Source of the DNA: Udeniomyces pyricola
Taxonomy: Eukaryota; Basidiomycota; Tremellomycetes; Cystofilobasidiales; Mrakiaceae
DNA: 64,000 nt
Direction of reading: 5' to 3'
NCBI GenBank assembly: GCA_039545295.1
Contig: BCIK01000005.1
Location: forward strand, 903,142 to 967,141
In this document: piece after piece, positions 11,826 to 23,999 of the stretch
How the letters are laid out: each line of letters starts with the position of its first letter
Position numbering within the stretch: position 1 is the first letter of the stretch
The notes under the pieces: model-generated
Databases searched by the model: none
Seen by the model: only the letters and a program-made list of their open reading frames with translations
Told to the model about the DNA's origin: nothing
Made by a program: the position numbers and the translations under genes

Positions 11826-13808
11826 AAAATGCTCCGCTTTTGCCGTGACCGAACCTGGAGCCAAGACCTTTGGCATCGAGGATCCTTTGACACGAAGAAG
11901 AAGAAGAGGAGAAAAGCACGAAAAAAAAAAGGAGAAAAAGAAGAAACCATGTCAGCTTGAGAAAGTAAACGTTTAAATTTACCAGAACGATGACCGTCCC
12001 CCCTCATCTCTCTCTCTGCCTTTCGAACGACGACGACCCGATAGCTCAAGTACAAAGCAAGCACAACCCTCTCTCTGTCGCTCTCGGGAAATTTCACTAC
12101 GCAACTGAGCTTTCCGATCTTTATCATCCATGAGTCTCCCCCCGACGCTCATGTGAAGGTCACGATCCCAGATCGGTTGGGCTTCGTCCGATTGGGTCTT
12201 TTTCCGTTTCTTCTCTTGCTCGGCGTGTTGTTCGAGAAGCGTCATGTTGCGCGTCTTGGACTTTGAGGGGAAGAAGAGAAAGTGCGTGCGTATGGAGAAG
12301 TAAAAGAAGAAAATGATGATGATGATGATGATGGACAAAAAAAACGTTTAGCCGGATGATCGAATGAGATGACAAAAAAAGGGTGTCTCTCCATGGTTTC
12401 ACGCTTAATCGAGTCTCTCTCAAACCTCCAAAAAAAAAAAGTCACACCCATCATCACCCTTCGCTCCTCCTTTCCTCCCATCTGTTCTCATCTCCCGACT
12501 CACGTTATGCGCATCGATCTCCGCTTTGAGCTCCTTGTCCCGTTTCTTCCTCCGTCGGATCTCATCCGCCTCGGCGTCATCCTTGGGTCCTCCTCCGCCC
12601 CGGGAAGAATGTCCGATTTCCGCCCGTTTACGTTTGCCAGTAACTTCATCGCGAAGTCGATCTTGACGCTGTGCGAGACAGAAAAAAAAAAAGACAAGAG
12701 AGCAGAAAAAGGAGGAGAGGAGCATTTGGATGGGGAAGGAGATGATGGAGAATTGGATCAGTCCATGGGTTCCTATTGGATCATTCCGTCTCAACGGCCC
12801 ACTTTTCTCGAGGAGCCGAGAGGGAAGATAAAGAGATTGAAATGAAAAGTTGGAGCGAGGGGGAATCCTACTTCTGCTGGGGTTTCGGTCCAGAGGGTTT
12901 GATCTTCCGCCTTGATCGGGGCGGCCGAGGTCCGGTTGAAGGTCGTCTGACGACCTGGGATCCGTGTCGGGTCGAGATCTGGAAGCGAAAGGCAGCATGA
13001 AAACAGGGAGATGATCAGGATGAACACGGGAGTGATTACGTGCATGTACACGACGGAGCTGAAGGTTGTATGAAGCACTCAAGAGTCGACATATGGAGGA
13101 GGGTCATGATGTCGGGTTGACATCATTGGTGAGACAGAACAGTTGGTTGTCTTCCTCCTTTCCACCTCGACTGTATCGCTTTTCGCACCCTTCCACCGAC
13201 GTATACTCACTACTCAACACATCTCCCGCTTCTGGAGGTTTCAACATCCATTCTTCCCTCTTGACGACTTTCGGTTTAGCGGCTTCCTCCCTCTCCCGTT
13301 TCCACCTCGCTTCACGCTCCTGGAAGTCCCGGACGGCAGACGACGCGTCTGACGACGCGTCGACTTCAGATGGTAATGGTCCGACGATGTCTGAGTCGTC
13401 CGAGTCGGAATCCGGATCAGGTGCGGAGTAATGGGAGGGAGGGAGAGTCGGTCCGACGGGTGGGCGGGCTGGACCGAGGGGTTGACGGGTCGAGGCGGAG
13501 GATGAGGCGGCTGAGCGAGCAGCGAGCAGATGGGGTGGAAGAGCAGGACCAACAGAGAAATCGTCGTCATCGTCATCGTCACCATCCTGTGGACGATCGA
13601 TGGTCGAAGAGAGTTGTTGGAGATGAGGAGGAAGCGTAGGTCCAATGGTAGAGGACGCTATCGAGGGTCCAGCGGGAGGAGGACGCGCAGGACCGGCAGT
13701 GACGGTGGGCGGGAGAGAAGGACCGTAAGCGTCGTCATCGTCATCGTCGTTGTCGTGTTGATGAGGTTTGGATTGGAGGTGGGGCGGGAGTGAAGGACCG
13801 ATGGACAT
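11821..13808 (-). CDS. GPALPP-motif protein, DUF3752 family (GPALPP1-like)
   Basis: Homologue of GPALPP1, a nuclear protein of poorly known role. Exon 1 (13808-13211) carries repeated GPxLPP motifs: SIGPSLPPHL, YGPSLPP, IGPTLPPHL, VGPALPPHL, VGPTLPPSHY, plus acidic Asp runs and KREEWMLKPPEAGDVLS. Exon 2 supplies LDPTRIPGRQTTFNRTSAAP and ends TLWTETPAE. Exon 3 has the basic RQDRLRDEVTGKRKRAEIG, and later exons MTLLEQHAEQEKKRKK, PIWDRDLHMSVGGRLMDDKD and the C-terminus KGLGSRFGHGKSGAFS, stop at 11821. The motif order (GPALPP repeats, LDPTR, a PFDRExD-like block as PIWDRDLHM, final SRFGxG) fits DUF3752. Introns here are A- and T-rich. It diverges from the small coiled-coil gene over 226 bp. Confidence 0.85.
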
Positions 13809-13897
13809 GACGACTGACGATGATGGGTTGATGACTATACTGTGAATGGAATATGGGATGACGCGTGTGATAGTCGATAGAGGATGGTATATGGTAC

Positions 13898-13928
13898 ATC
13901 ATGCATCATGCATCAAGAATGATGCATG
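13898..13928. repeat. ATGCATC direct and inverted repeats in a promoter
   Basis: ATGCATC occurs twice in direct order, followed by the inverted copy GATGCAT. The cluster sits in the 226-bp divergent promoter of GPALPP1 and the coiled-coil gene. An ACGCGT lies at 13861-13866. It may be a factor-binding site or chance. Confidence 0.45.
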
Positions 13929-14034
13929 GTTAGTAACCAGACGGTAACTATGGAGGTTCCAGGTGTCCATCACTGTTGGATATTGGATTATAATCAACAT
14001 CGTCTCCACCACCACCACCGTCATCTCATTCACC

Positions 14035-14913
14035 ATGGACTACCAACCTAAATACGCTCAACCGTTCTCTCTAGGGGAAGCCCTCCAACTGGACCCTCCC
14101 ACCATCACTGTCCGTCCGACTGCAGCTGCTGCTCCGACCAGTCCTTCGACGTCCTCAACCCTGACCTTCGCTCCTTTGTCTCCTCACTAAATACTCTGGA
14201 ATCTAAACCCTTCAGACCGAAATCACGCGTCTCCGAAACTCACTCCAGCATCTCCGCCATTCCAACGCCCAAATCGAAACGTATCTCCAAGAAGAAGGCG
14301 ACGATGTCGACTTGAGATCGTCCGTCATCGAGAACGAAGAAACCATGTCAGTGTCACTTTCGTACCGCTTCTCAAACCATCGGAGGGGGAAAGGGGGGGG
14401 GGGGTTACCAAGTCGGGCATCGACCAAACCTTTCGCTTACAAGCTTCTGCTTCATTTCTACTTTTTTTATGGTTGCTCATCTCTCTCATGTCGTCTTGAT
14501 TGGTGTCTTGATTGGGAATTACTCTTTGTTCCAGTGCATCGCAAGAAGAACGGATCGTCATGCTCCAAGTCGCGCTCGCGTCCAAAATCGGCGTCCGCCG
14601 TACCGATCCTACTTCAGATCACTACGCGATCCACCCCCCGAATTCTGCCATCGCCACGACCAACAACACTCCGGCTCCGATCTCGTCTGTATCTTTGACA
14701 CCCTCGGTACTTCCATCATCGACGGTTGAATCGATGTCTATAGGGTTCTCATCGTCGACGACCACGAACCGTGCACCCCCTCCTGGTCTAAGTCTCCCTA
14801 GTGTTCATCCCTCTTTAAATCCAACCACGACCACTTCATCACCCATCGTCCCACCCCCTTCTCGACCGGCTGCGGTAGATTCGACAGAAGAAGAACATGG
14901 AATGTATCTTTGA
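14035..14913 (+). CDS. Small coiled-coil protein, family not recognised
   Basis: I do not recognise this gene. Three exons (14035-14109, 14216-14346, 14535-14913) give 194 residues in consistent phase. The start has a strong context (CACCATGGAC). The first exon, MDYQPKYAQPFSLGEALQLD, leads into a heptad-like segment spanning exons 2 and 3: TEITRLRNSLQHLRHSNAQI, DDVDLRSSVIENEETI, ASQEERIVMLQVALASKIG. The remainder is a Ser/Thr/Pro-rich disordered tail ending EEHGMYL. The compact coiled coil flanked by disorder suggests a small adaptor or complex subunit, but function is unknown. Intron 2 contains a G run at about 14395-14404. Confidence 0.6.
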
Positions 14914-15684
14914 AACCTCTATCGGTTCTTTGTCCGGTTTTCTGAGGGCCTCCTCGATGAATCGGCTGGTCATCCTGGTTGATACTCATCTCGGCCGGAA
15001 CGGTCCCTTCACCCCGTTCGTTCGACTTGATTGGGAGGGTAGATGGGACGTTTGCGTCTGCCTTTGTGAATACTTATCGAGAACTTCATTCAACTGATGA
15101 GATGATGGACCGGGGAAGGCGGGCGGGCGGGGGGGGGGGGGGGGTGTTCCAGTCACCTGAAGCAGCTGTTGTAAATCAGTTCCGAGTGGCTAGCTAGAGA
15201 GCATTGATCCGATCCGTCAGTCTCAAGGTATGTTGGTTCATCCATCATAACACAGGATTATCTGACCCTAGCTCTAATCGTGTCTCACGGTCATCATCCT
15301 TTCGTTCATGAGCTGATTACGCTGACCGGTCCGTTCGTGACCTAGTACTATTGATCATCCATCGGGCTTGGGGCCTCGATGATAAAACAAGCTGATGTCA
15401 TGGAGTCTTTTATTGACCAGACCCAAGGGATGAACGATGAACCAATGAGATTAATCAGTAGCTATACACATGTCTAATTAATATCATATGTTGTTTCCGG
15501 CCAGCTGCCAAGTACTAGCCATCAGAAATTCGACCTTGACTCTACACTTTCAAAGTCAGCAGCCGCGGCCACAGGAAAGACAGGCACGTGAACGATCAAG
15601 ACAGGGAAGAGATTGTGCATTTAATGGCTACAAAGGTTCGAGACCTGGGCCCGAAGGCATCCAGGATCGTTGGGATGTGGATGA

Positions 15685-15715
<31 letters not shown>

Positions 15716-16106
15716 CAGAGATCAGGAGTGCAGGTGCAAGTGTGGGGATTCGAGCCCAAGAGCAAGAGATCGATGTCATCCTTTTGGGACAAGGAGCAGA
15801 TTCAACGAGGAAAGTACAGAGAGGGGCAGATGACGGTGGTATCACTACTAGTTACTACGTGGGCAAGTAATGTTGCACAGAATGACAGGAATGGGAAAGG
15901 GAGGATGTACAGATCGGAGGATGTGGGAGGAAGAAGAGACCGGGAGGGGGAACACTCGGGAGGGTTTGGCTTTTTAGGAGACACAGGAGGAGATGAACAG
16001 GAAGGGAAAAAAGAATGGAGATCAGGAGAGAGAAACGAAAAGAAAAAGAGGATACGAGCCTTAAGGAAGGACATCGATCCTCCCCCCTCGACTTTTAGTT
16101 TTCCAC
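14914..16106. other. 1.2-kb intergenic region with G run and GA microsatellite
   Basis: No supported gene. It holds a G run at about 15130-15144 and a (GA)n tract at 15684-15716. Open frames over 15488-16117 are compositionally biased, read through the GA repeat and have no family features. It is the convergent 3' flank of the coiled-coil gene and the beta-glucosidase. Confidence 0.55.
15684..15716. repeat. (GA)n microsatellite
   Basis: About 33 bp of nearly uninterrupted GA dinucleotides in the intergenic region. Confidence 0.85.
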
Positions 16107-19100
16107 TCAAGGAGTGAAGGACATTTCGAGTTGTTCATCAAACGCCGATTGCCCAATCACGACGCGGAACTCGCCCTCAGGAACGGTCCATTTCTGGGTG
16201 ACGACGTCCCAGATGGAGAGGTCGTACCAACTGAGGGCGTAGCGGACGTCGACCGACGCTCCCGGTTGCAAGTTGTGGCGCTCGAAGCCCCGAAGGACTT
16301 TCGGGGGCTCGCCAGCGGCTTTGGGGAAGGCGAGGTAGAGTTGAGGTACGTCGCAACCATCGACGGGGCCCGTGTTGGTGACGGTAAATTCGACCGAGAA
16401 TCGCTGAGCGTGAAGGCTGTAAGGGTTGATCCCGAGATGTGGAAAGAAAACGGATAATATAGAGAAAAAAAAGGTGATGTCCGTAAGAAACCGACCCCGA
16501 GAAGATAGGGGATTCTAACTCTGACAAGTCCAACAACTCACGCAGGGTCGACCGAGGTACCAATCTTCACGCCTGCAAGCTGGTTGCCGTCAGTACCGTT
16601 GAACGAGGACTCAGACTGCCACTCGTCTCGCTTGGATTTGGAAGAAGTAGGAACGACGGCAAGGTTGGCGTAGCCAAATTGGGTGTAACTCAGACCGTAC
16701 CCGAAGCCGTATCGAGGCTTGATGCCAGCTTGGAGGAAGTGGCGGTAGTCGATGTTGAGCTTCTCGGTGTAGTCGATTTGAGGATGAGGAGGCTCAGCAG
16801 TGTTGACAAAGTTGGGCTGCAACAGAGTTTGTGGCAAAAGGGAGTATGTCAGATTATATGGGGAAAGACAAACACGAAACTGCAACAGAGAGGCCAAGGG
16901 GGACGGACCTCGATACCATAGTCGCTTGGAGACTTTGCAATCGTGTAAGGCAATTTGGCGCTCGGGTTGTACGCGCCCCAAAGCACATCGACGAGAGAGT
17001 TGCCAGATTCCTGACCGGGAAGGCCAGCCCAGACAACGGCAGTAACGTTGGGGTGCTGAAGTGTGACAAGACGAAAAAGCCAAGTCGGATCAACAAATGT
17101 CCTTGCCAGTCTTGAACTACGCCACGAAATGGAAATAGACTGACCTCAATCCAGGGCTCCATAATGATCGGCCCAACAGAGTGAACGACGACGATGGTGT
17201 TGTTGTTGACAGCAGCCGTGGCGAGAACCTGCGATAAAATCATCCTTATAGTTGTCAGTGTCACGTAGATCAGTTCGCTGCCACGAAACGGAGCAGGCAG
17301 TCACTTACAAGTTCGTCCCCGTTGGCCCAAGCAGTAAGGTTCTTGCGGTCACCCTCGTTGCCATCGACGGTGATATATCCCTCTCCCGAGTCGGCCGCGA
17401 TGAAGACGAGTGCAACATCCTTGTAAGCAGCGGCCGTGGCGGCTCCAGCAAGGTCGTAGTTGTTGAGGAACCAGCTGACGGTCGTTCGGTTCTCACGAGC
17501 CTTGGACTGGATAGCTTCCAGGGGCTTTAGTAGCAGATGGGTAAATTAAGTCAGGATCAAGCGAAAAACGACATGCAGAGCGACGCTGGAGAATCAATGG
17601 ATCAGACACGTTCAACATACGGAGATGAGGTAAGGGTACTCTGCGGTTCCAGAGCCCCAGCCCTGAGCAAGCGTGCCATCAAGCCCTCCTCGATCGGCAT
17701 AACCGTTAGGGCCTCGCGACGAGGGTCCGGCGTCGTCGCCAATAAGAGCAATCGTCCTTAAGCCGCCGAGAGGAAGAGCACCGTTGTCGTTCTTGAGAAG
17801 GACAGTCGAAGCCGCACCGATTTGTCGGATGAGCTGGATTTTTTTTTAAAAAAAAATCACAACAATAAAACAAAGGAGAAAAGATACAAGCAGGATGACA
17901 TCAGTAAGCTTGAACAAACAAGAAAGGACACGCGAACCAAAGCCAAACTGACTTTATAGTGGTCATCCTGGACATCGACGTGCTCGTTTGTGTCAGGGTT
18001 GTTGGTATTCCTGAAGTCAAAGTTGACCTCGGGGTACTCGCCGTCTTGCTCCAGCAGGTACCAAGCAGACAAAATTCGCGTGGCCATGTCGTCAACCCGC
18101 TCCAAGGGGACGGAGCCGTTGGAAACCGCCGCGGTCAGGTTGTGGCCGAAATAGGTTGATAGTTCGCCAGATGGAGTTCTCGCTCCAAAGACGATATCTC
18201 CGGGCATCTAAGGAAAGGGTGTACAGCAGAGGGTAGAACACGAACACAATCTATATTATCAGCCAAGGTCAAAGCTATGTATGACTGCTTCAACCATGCC
18301 GGATCAGTGACTCACGCTCATGTCAAGCCCCGCAAGAACAGCAGACACGCCAGACTCAGTGGCTTGCCTGATATCGATCAAAACAGAGGAAAGAAACAAA
18401 ACACGAGATCAGCGAAGGATAAGTCAAAGCGTTCGCTTACGCTGGTCTCGATGGCTCAAACATCCTTTTTGAACGAACCAGTCAGACATGATGTAACCCT
18501 GGAAGCCCAGCTCGGTCTTGAGTAAGTCGTTCTGAGTCTTGCTGTTCTGGCATGCCCAAGAGCCGTTGATCTGGTTGTCTGGAGAGGGCCGAGATAGGCG
18601 CAGGAAAGCATAGAATTTGATGATCAGCGTTTGCGAACAGAGCTAGCGGCTGCTATAACTTTGAGTTTATGCCAACGATAGAAGGAGAACCATCGAGTAA
18701 GAGGAAAGAAATCAAGAGGTCAAGGAATCGAGCTTGATACGCACAGGAACACATCACCGAAGCGACATCAGCCTGAACAGCGCGCAAGAAAGGGTGAAGG
18801 TAGAGCTCGTGCATGGTTCGGTCATCAATGTTGGAAGAGGCTTCCGTTCGGTTCCTCTCAAGCTCGTTGCCGATGTAGTGCTTGACACAGGCCTGGACAC
18901 CCTTGCCGGGTGTTTGCATGCCCTTGATGGTTTCGTACGCAACCTCGCCTGCAAGGAAGGGATCTGCGCCTGCCATCTCCCACGAGCGCCCTGCTTGGCT
19001 CAATCGAGCGAGATTGACACCTGGACCCTGTGGAGATGTTCCGATCAAAGTCGGACGAGTCAGACGCATACTATGACACACGTGATACAGACAAGGCAGG

Positions 19101-20432
19101 GACGAACAAGCGCGACGTTGACACCCTTGCCACGGTGCTCTTGGGCAATGGCTAGTCCTCGCGCTCGCATAAGATCTCGATCAAAAGTCGCGGCTGCATT
19201 GACACCAGCCGGGCTAGAGACGAGAATAGATGGAAACCGGGCAAGAGGAACGTGAGAGAACAAAGCAGGGCAGGGTCAGGAATGTTGCGTCCATCGACTG
19301 TGAAGTGGCCACCCAGATGAGCAAAGTACTGACAAGACCTGTGTAAAGAACAAGCGTGTGACGTGGAAGCGAATGATCAGCAAACGTTGCTTGACGAGAG
19401 ATTGGTTCAAAAAATGCATCAGGAAGAATGACCGTACAGAGACAAAGTCGGCAAAACGGACTCCCAAAGGAGCATCTTCAAGACAAAGTCCGGGGAACCC
19501 AACATCAGGCTGAGCAGCAATGTTTCCTACACATCGTCTGATGTGAAAAAGGCAATGGCAGGGCAGAGGGACACAGAAAAGGGTGGGAGGTGGTTAGGAG
19601 CCAAGACGAGATATACAAGGGAAACTGCACATGATTCTGGGAATTCACTCGCGGTCTGTCGTCAAACAAATCACTTTCCAGCGTAGGTATCAGGGACTTA
19701 CCCATTTTGCCATCCCACTCCTGTCGTGAGATTGACCTTTTGCTCTACAGTCCAGGAGCTAAGGGCACTTTTCGCTTTCGCCACTGCATCAGCCCAAGCT
19801 CCCTCGCCCTGCCATCAAAAAAGTAAAGAGGATGGATGGAAGATGGACGTTGGATGTTTAGACACGGCTTATTCTCGGGCCGGGACATTTACGCCTTCAG
19901 CGTTATGTCAACGCTTGTGACGCTGCGCCGATCTAGCCAATCGACTGCGACTACACTCGGCCTTGCCACCCTAGGACCCAGAGCGAACAGTCATACTGAG
20001 AGAGGTGGTAAAGGCTTTACGTACTTGGGTCTCTGGCGTGGGGTAGAAGGGAGGTGAAAAGGCGGTTGCGGTAGGAGCGGCCGATACTGCGGTCACTGTT
20101 TCGGTGACGGTGACGGTTACCGCTCCAGACGATGCGGCAGCCGCACTGGTCGTGGCAGGAGGCGAGTAGGATTCGACCGAAGCAACCGATGCTAATGTCG
20201 AAGTGGAAGAGCCAGAGGATTCCGTTGAGGAAGCGAGGTACGAGGAGGACGAACTCGATGCGACAGATGAGGTGCTGGGCGCTTCGCTCTGCCCTGCTGC
20301 CGATGCCGGAAGGATGGCTGAGCTAGAGTCAGTCGCGAAGCTCGAGCCATCCGAAGTAGGAGCAGCCTGGGATGAAGCGATGAGCGAGAGGAAAGGTAGG
20401 AGAGGGACGAGATGGGGTACCCGGGGTCTCAT
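16107..20432 (-). CDS. Secreted beta-glucosidase, glycoside hydrolase family 3
   Basis: Hydrolyses terminal beta-glucosyl residues, for example cellobiose, outside the cell. The N-terminus (20432 leftward) is a signal peptide with a hydrophobic core, [20 protein letters not shown], followed by about 100 Ser/Thr/Ala-rich residues that look like an O-glycosylated stalk ([12 protein letters not shown]). Then the GH3 order: [89 protein letters not shown], then [10 protein letters not shown] with the presumed nucleophile Asp, the GH3-C half ([28 protein letters not shown]), YGFGYGLSY, and a fibronectin-III-like C-terminus [18 protein letters not shown] to MSFTP, stop at 16107. Roughly ten or more short introns; one near 17840 contains back-to-back T and A tracts. 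The family call is certain; substrate is inferred. Confidence 0.93.
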
Positions 20433-21818
20433 GACGGAGGTGGATGGATAGGTCAGATGACGGGGTGTACAGGTAGGAGAAGGTCGTGATGGGTCAAGAA
20501 TTGGCCCTGATGTTTGACGATGAGATGGCGAGGGAGAAGGTAAGGGCGGGGAAGAAGAACGATGAGGGTTGGTGGAAGAGAAAGAGAAAGAAAGAAAACA
20601 CCGACAGGTGCCGCCACTTATTGCGCTGCGTACACTAGAGTCCCCGTTGGAATTGCATTCTCAAAGCTCGGCAGAAAAAAACATGGATGACTAAGGAGCT
20701 AGGAGATGAACATGAGACCCGAGGGGGACAAGCAGTGGGGAAGAAGTGGCGGGTCCCCCTTTTGCGAGCTAACAAAACGACCGCTCGAGGAGCAACCGCA
20801 ACCCATTTAAGGGGAAAACAACATATATCCGGTTCGGTCCGGTTACTCGGCTCGATCTCCCGGTGGCTGGCATTCACTGGATTCGAGCAGATTCGAGCTT
20901 CCGGCTTCCAGTTTCAACATCACGAGATATATATTCTGATCCCTTCTTTTTGTATATGTACATGTCATCTGTTCTACCACTGACCATACGTCAGCTGTCG
21001 AGCTTGCAATGCCATCTTGAACTACTCGAAAAGAATCCAACAGCCTCAAACTATCCAGCATCTATTGGAATGCGAAGAGGGCATATATACTGTCACCGAC
21101 GTCAAAGAGAGTATGACATAGGACCGAGTGCAACAGCATTCGATTCGCCGGCGAAAATGGTTATAGATGAGAATTTCCTTTTGTTCATTACGTAAGGAAT
21201 ACTGTCACCACGTTGACATGCCTAAAAGTGTGGGGACGACCCGATAGATCAAGAGAGCCGAGTTCGGACTTTCAATCAGTTCCATGCTTGTGCTCGCCAA
21301 AGCTCGCCTGACTGGAAGTACGCCTCTGAGATCTGACTAGTCGCACAGCCATCTTGTGAGACGCTTGGCGACGTAGGATCAGGTCGACGTAGCTTAGTCA
21401 TCACCTGGCATCACCTGGCAACAAATCCATATGCACCTATGTAACACGACGCCAAGGTCTTAGTCGAAACTGGGGATGTCTTTTGGCTCTCAATGAAACG
21501 ACGGAAAGTTCATAATGCATACATTTGGACGTGAGAGAGGGGTCAGGAGGGGAACAAGAGGAGATCAACTAAACCTCCGAAAGAACGATACATCGATGGG
21601 CGACGGAAGGCCGCGCTTCCAGAATCGATCGTCCCTTGATTGGATGGATTTTGGAGTGTGTCAGGGTAGTGTGGGTTTAGGGAAGAGTAGATCGATACTT
21701 GTAGTGATAACGGAGCGTGGACAGACGCCGTGAGCTAAAGGGATGATGAAGTGCGAGGGAAGAAGATAAGGGAGATTGTTACGACGGGAGTAATGAAGGA
21801 AGGAAGGAAAGGGGAAGA
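20433..21818. other. Beta-glucosidase promoter and GFA 3' flank
   Basis: No supported gene in 1.4 kb. About 400 bp upstream of the beta-glucosidase start, at 20829-20855, lies a CCGGTTCGGTCCGGTTACTC cluster with repeated CGG triplets, the kind of spacing bound by zinc-cluster regulators. A 10-bp direct duplication (CATCACCTGG) lies at about 21400-21420. Short open frames elsewhere have no recognisable content. Confidence 0.5.
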
Positions 21819-23377
21819 TCAATCGCATTCGACCATGAGCCTTGATGTGTTCTTGTGACCCTCCCACTAGTTTAGAGAGACATGACAAAGTTGGAAAAAT
21901 TGATTGATAGAGGATTGTGGGTTCGTCAGCGGATGACAGTAGGTTGACCCAATCGATGAGCAACAATGGTACAATCCTCCAACATCGTCTTCTCTAGCCC
22001 CGCAACTCTCCATCTCCCTCTTCTGTTTACAGGTGGCACATTATACACTTACCTTGGGCAGCCCATCAGCCACGTTGACCGTCCTCGAGCCGTAGAAGAT
22101 GTGGTTCGTCGCCTTCCAGACTTCTGGCACAGCGTCGATCGTCGCAGAATGCGTGTCCTCGTCTTGCCCGGGAAACTTGAAGGCTCTGTATATGTGGTTT
22201 CAACAAAGACAGAGAGAACGGTGAGGATGGATGGGAATGAGATGAGAGGCACTCAAAAGATACGTCAAGTATGAGCCCCGGCATGCTGAGTAAACGTACG
22301 CAGGGTAACACATGGCCATGTTATTTCCCTGCCAAACAGAAAACCCAAACAAAATAATCACACCAAATCAAACCAAAAGCTCAGCATGGATGTCGCTTTC
22401 TGTACTCCTTTCCTCTTGTATAAAGCAGCAAACACCGAGATGATAGGCAAGAGAACCAAGCAAGTCGATTAACATTCACCTCGTCCATGATGTTGGACCC
22501 GCACTTGGCGCACGATACCTTGCGGGGCACGCTTTTGGGGATGCGCGATCGGGGGTTTTCCCGGACTTCCTCGGGAGTGGTGAACCTAGTCATCGGTTTT
22601 GCAAGAAAAGAGATGCGGAGGAGATCGAAGCGCAAGTTCAGCTTGACAGGGAAGAAGAGAGAAAGGAGATGGGAGCTGTATGGTGAGACGAAGAGAAATC
22701 GATCCGAAAACTGACTTGGTGAAAGCGAGGTCTTCGGGTCCTCGAAGCAGCCTCAAATTGGCTCGAGGGAAGATCGCGGTCTGCTGGTAGGGTGCACCAT
22801 GAATGATTCGGCTGATGGACACAGACATGATGGTCTGTCAGGACCTCTGGGAATGGAGAGATGGGGCAGGGACGGAATAAGCAGGGACGTGTGAAAGGGG
22901 CCTTACCAATCCTCGCAGTGGCCTTTAAGAGGAATCAGTGGGAAACAAGAAGATGAGTTTTTGCAAAATTGTCATGGCAGAGATAGTCCAAACAAACCAG
23001 GTCAAAATCAAGGCGCTTACAGAACTTGACACCAATAGGATCAGACGAGAAAGCAAATCCAACTTGGAAGTGAAGCAAGACGAGATCAAGACCGATCAGC
23101 GAGTGACTTAAGGAAGTCACCAACGAGCTCGAATGACGCATCGTCCAACTTTTCACCCGTCCACTCAGATCTTTCTTTGAGACCAACGACATTTTCACGG
23201 AGACAAGATTGAATACTCACTAGCGCCACACCAACAGCTGTTTTCGTAGCGCTGCTCGAACCCACCTAGGTCCTCGACGGGAACCTCCCAAGAATACGGC
23301 GGCTCCTTGAGCCAATCGGGGAGGGGCTTGTTAGAGTCCTTCGCAGGGACCGGGGCGGGGTTATCTTCTTTGGACAT
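21819..23377 (-). CDS. GFA/CENP-V domain zinc protein
   Basis: Member of the glutathione-dependent formaldehyde-activating enzyme (GFA) fold family; most members have unknown substrates. Exon 1 starts MSKEDNPAPVPAKDSNKPLP and ends with the first zinc pair, ENSCWCGA. Exon 2 gives VGFAFSSDPIGVKF. A 16-nt microexon (22907-22922) then encodes most of CHCED, and exon 4 restores CRIIHGAPYQQTAIF. Later exons read RKVSCAKCGSNIMDE (second zinc pair), then a segment ending IDAVPEVW and VNVADGLPK. A 48-nt last exon (21866-21819) reads WEGHKNTSRLMVECD. CxC, CxCxxC and CxxC motifs are all present, so the zinc sites look intact. It lies between the beta-glucosidase and DUF2985 genes on the same strand. Family call good; function unknown. 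Confidence 0.85.
22907..22922 (-). other. 16-nt microexon of the GFA gene
   Basis: Flanked by AAAG acceptor and GTAAGG donor on the minus strand. Joined to its neighbours it gives KFCHCEDCRIIHGAP, the conserved zinc-binding block, in frame. The downstream acceptor (after TCCATCAG) is the only nearby one that avoids a stop. Confidence 0.75.
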
Positions 23378-23999
23378 GTTTGTGATGATTTGTGTGGAAG
23401 GAAGATGTGTAGGGCTGTAAAGCTCGATGGACTAGAGGAAGCGAAAAGGGTCGATCGTTGCAAGAAAGGGATTGAATGCAGTAGCTTTTGGGCGCAATAG
23501 ATCGAAAAGTACGCGTCGAGCGCCGGCATGATGTCATCACGTACATATTACATCTTATCGATTTATCAAGCGGGTGAACGGTTACTAACTACCGTCCCAT
23601 CCACATCTATCGTGTAGTTCATACAGCTCCTCATCGTGTTGAAACTTACACAGTCTAAACAAGGAATCATTCCGACACGATTGAATCATAAAGAGAAAAA
23701 AACCTATCAAAATTAGAAAAGCAACGAGGCCCTATTACTCCATTAAGGAGTGCCCTGCTGTGACTATATAACCCGCAGATGGCAAATATGAAGATGAAAG
23801 TAGGCAAATATCGACAAGTACACAGCTAAAAGGAGATGTAGAGTGATAAGGGAAAGTGAATAGAAAATCGTAGTCGTACAACTGTATAACGAAGGAGAAG
23901 AAAGGGTTAGATTGGAGCCCTAGTGGCCCTAAACAAAACTTGACAGGGAGACCCAGCAGTGATTCAAATTTAGATTCTCGACAGCTGATCGCTTGTCCA
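23378..23999. other. Intergenic: GFA promoter and DUF2985 3' flank
   Basis: Nothing gene-like is visible in this 622-bp stretch between two genes on the same strand. It is moderately A/T-rich with short repeats only. Confidence 0.5.

Noticed and set aside
15488..16117. Plus-strand frame of 209 residues
   Set aside because: Charged, repeat-derived composition across a GA microsatellite and no family resemblance; it overlaps the end of the beta-glucosidase on the other strand.
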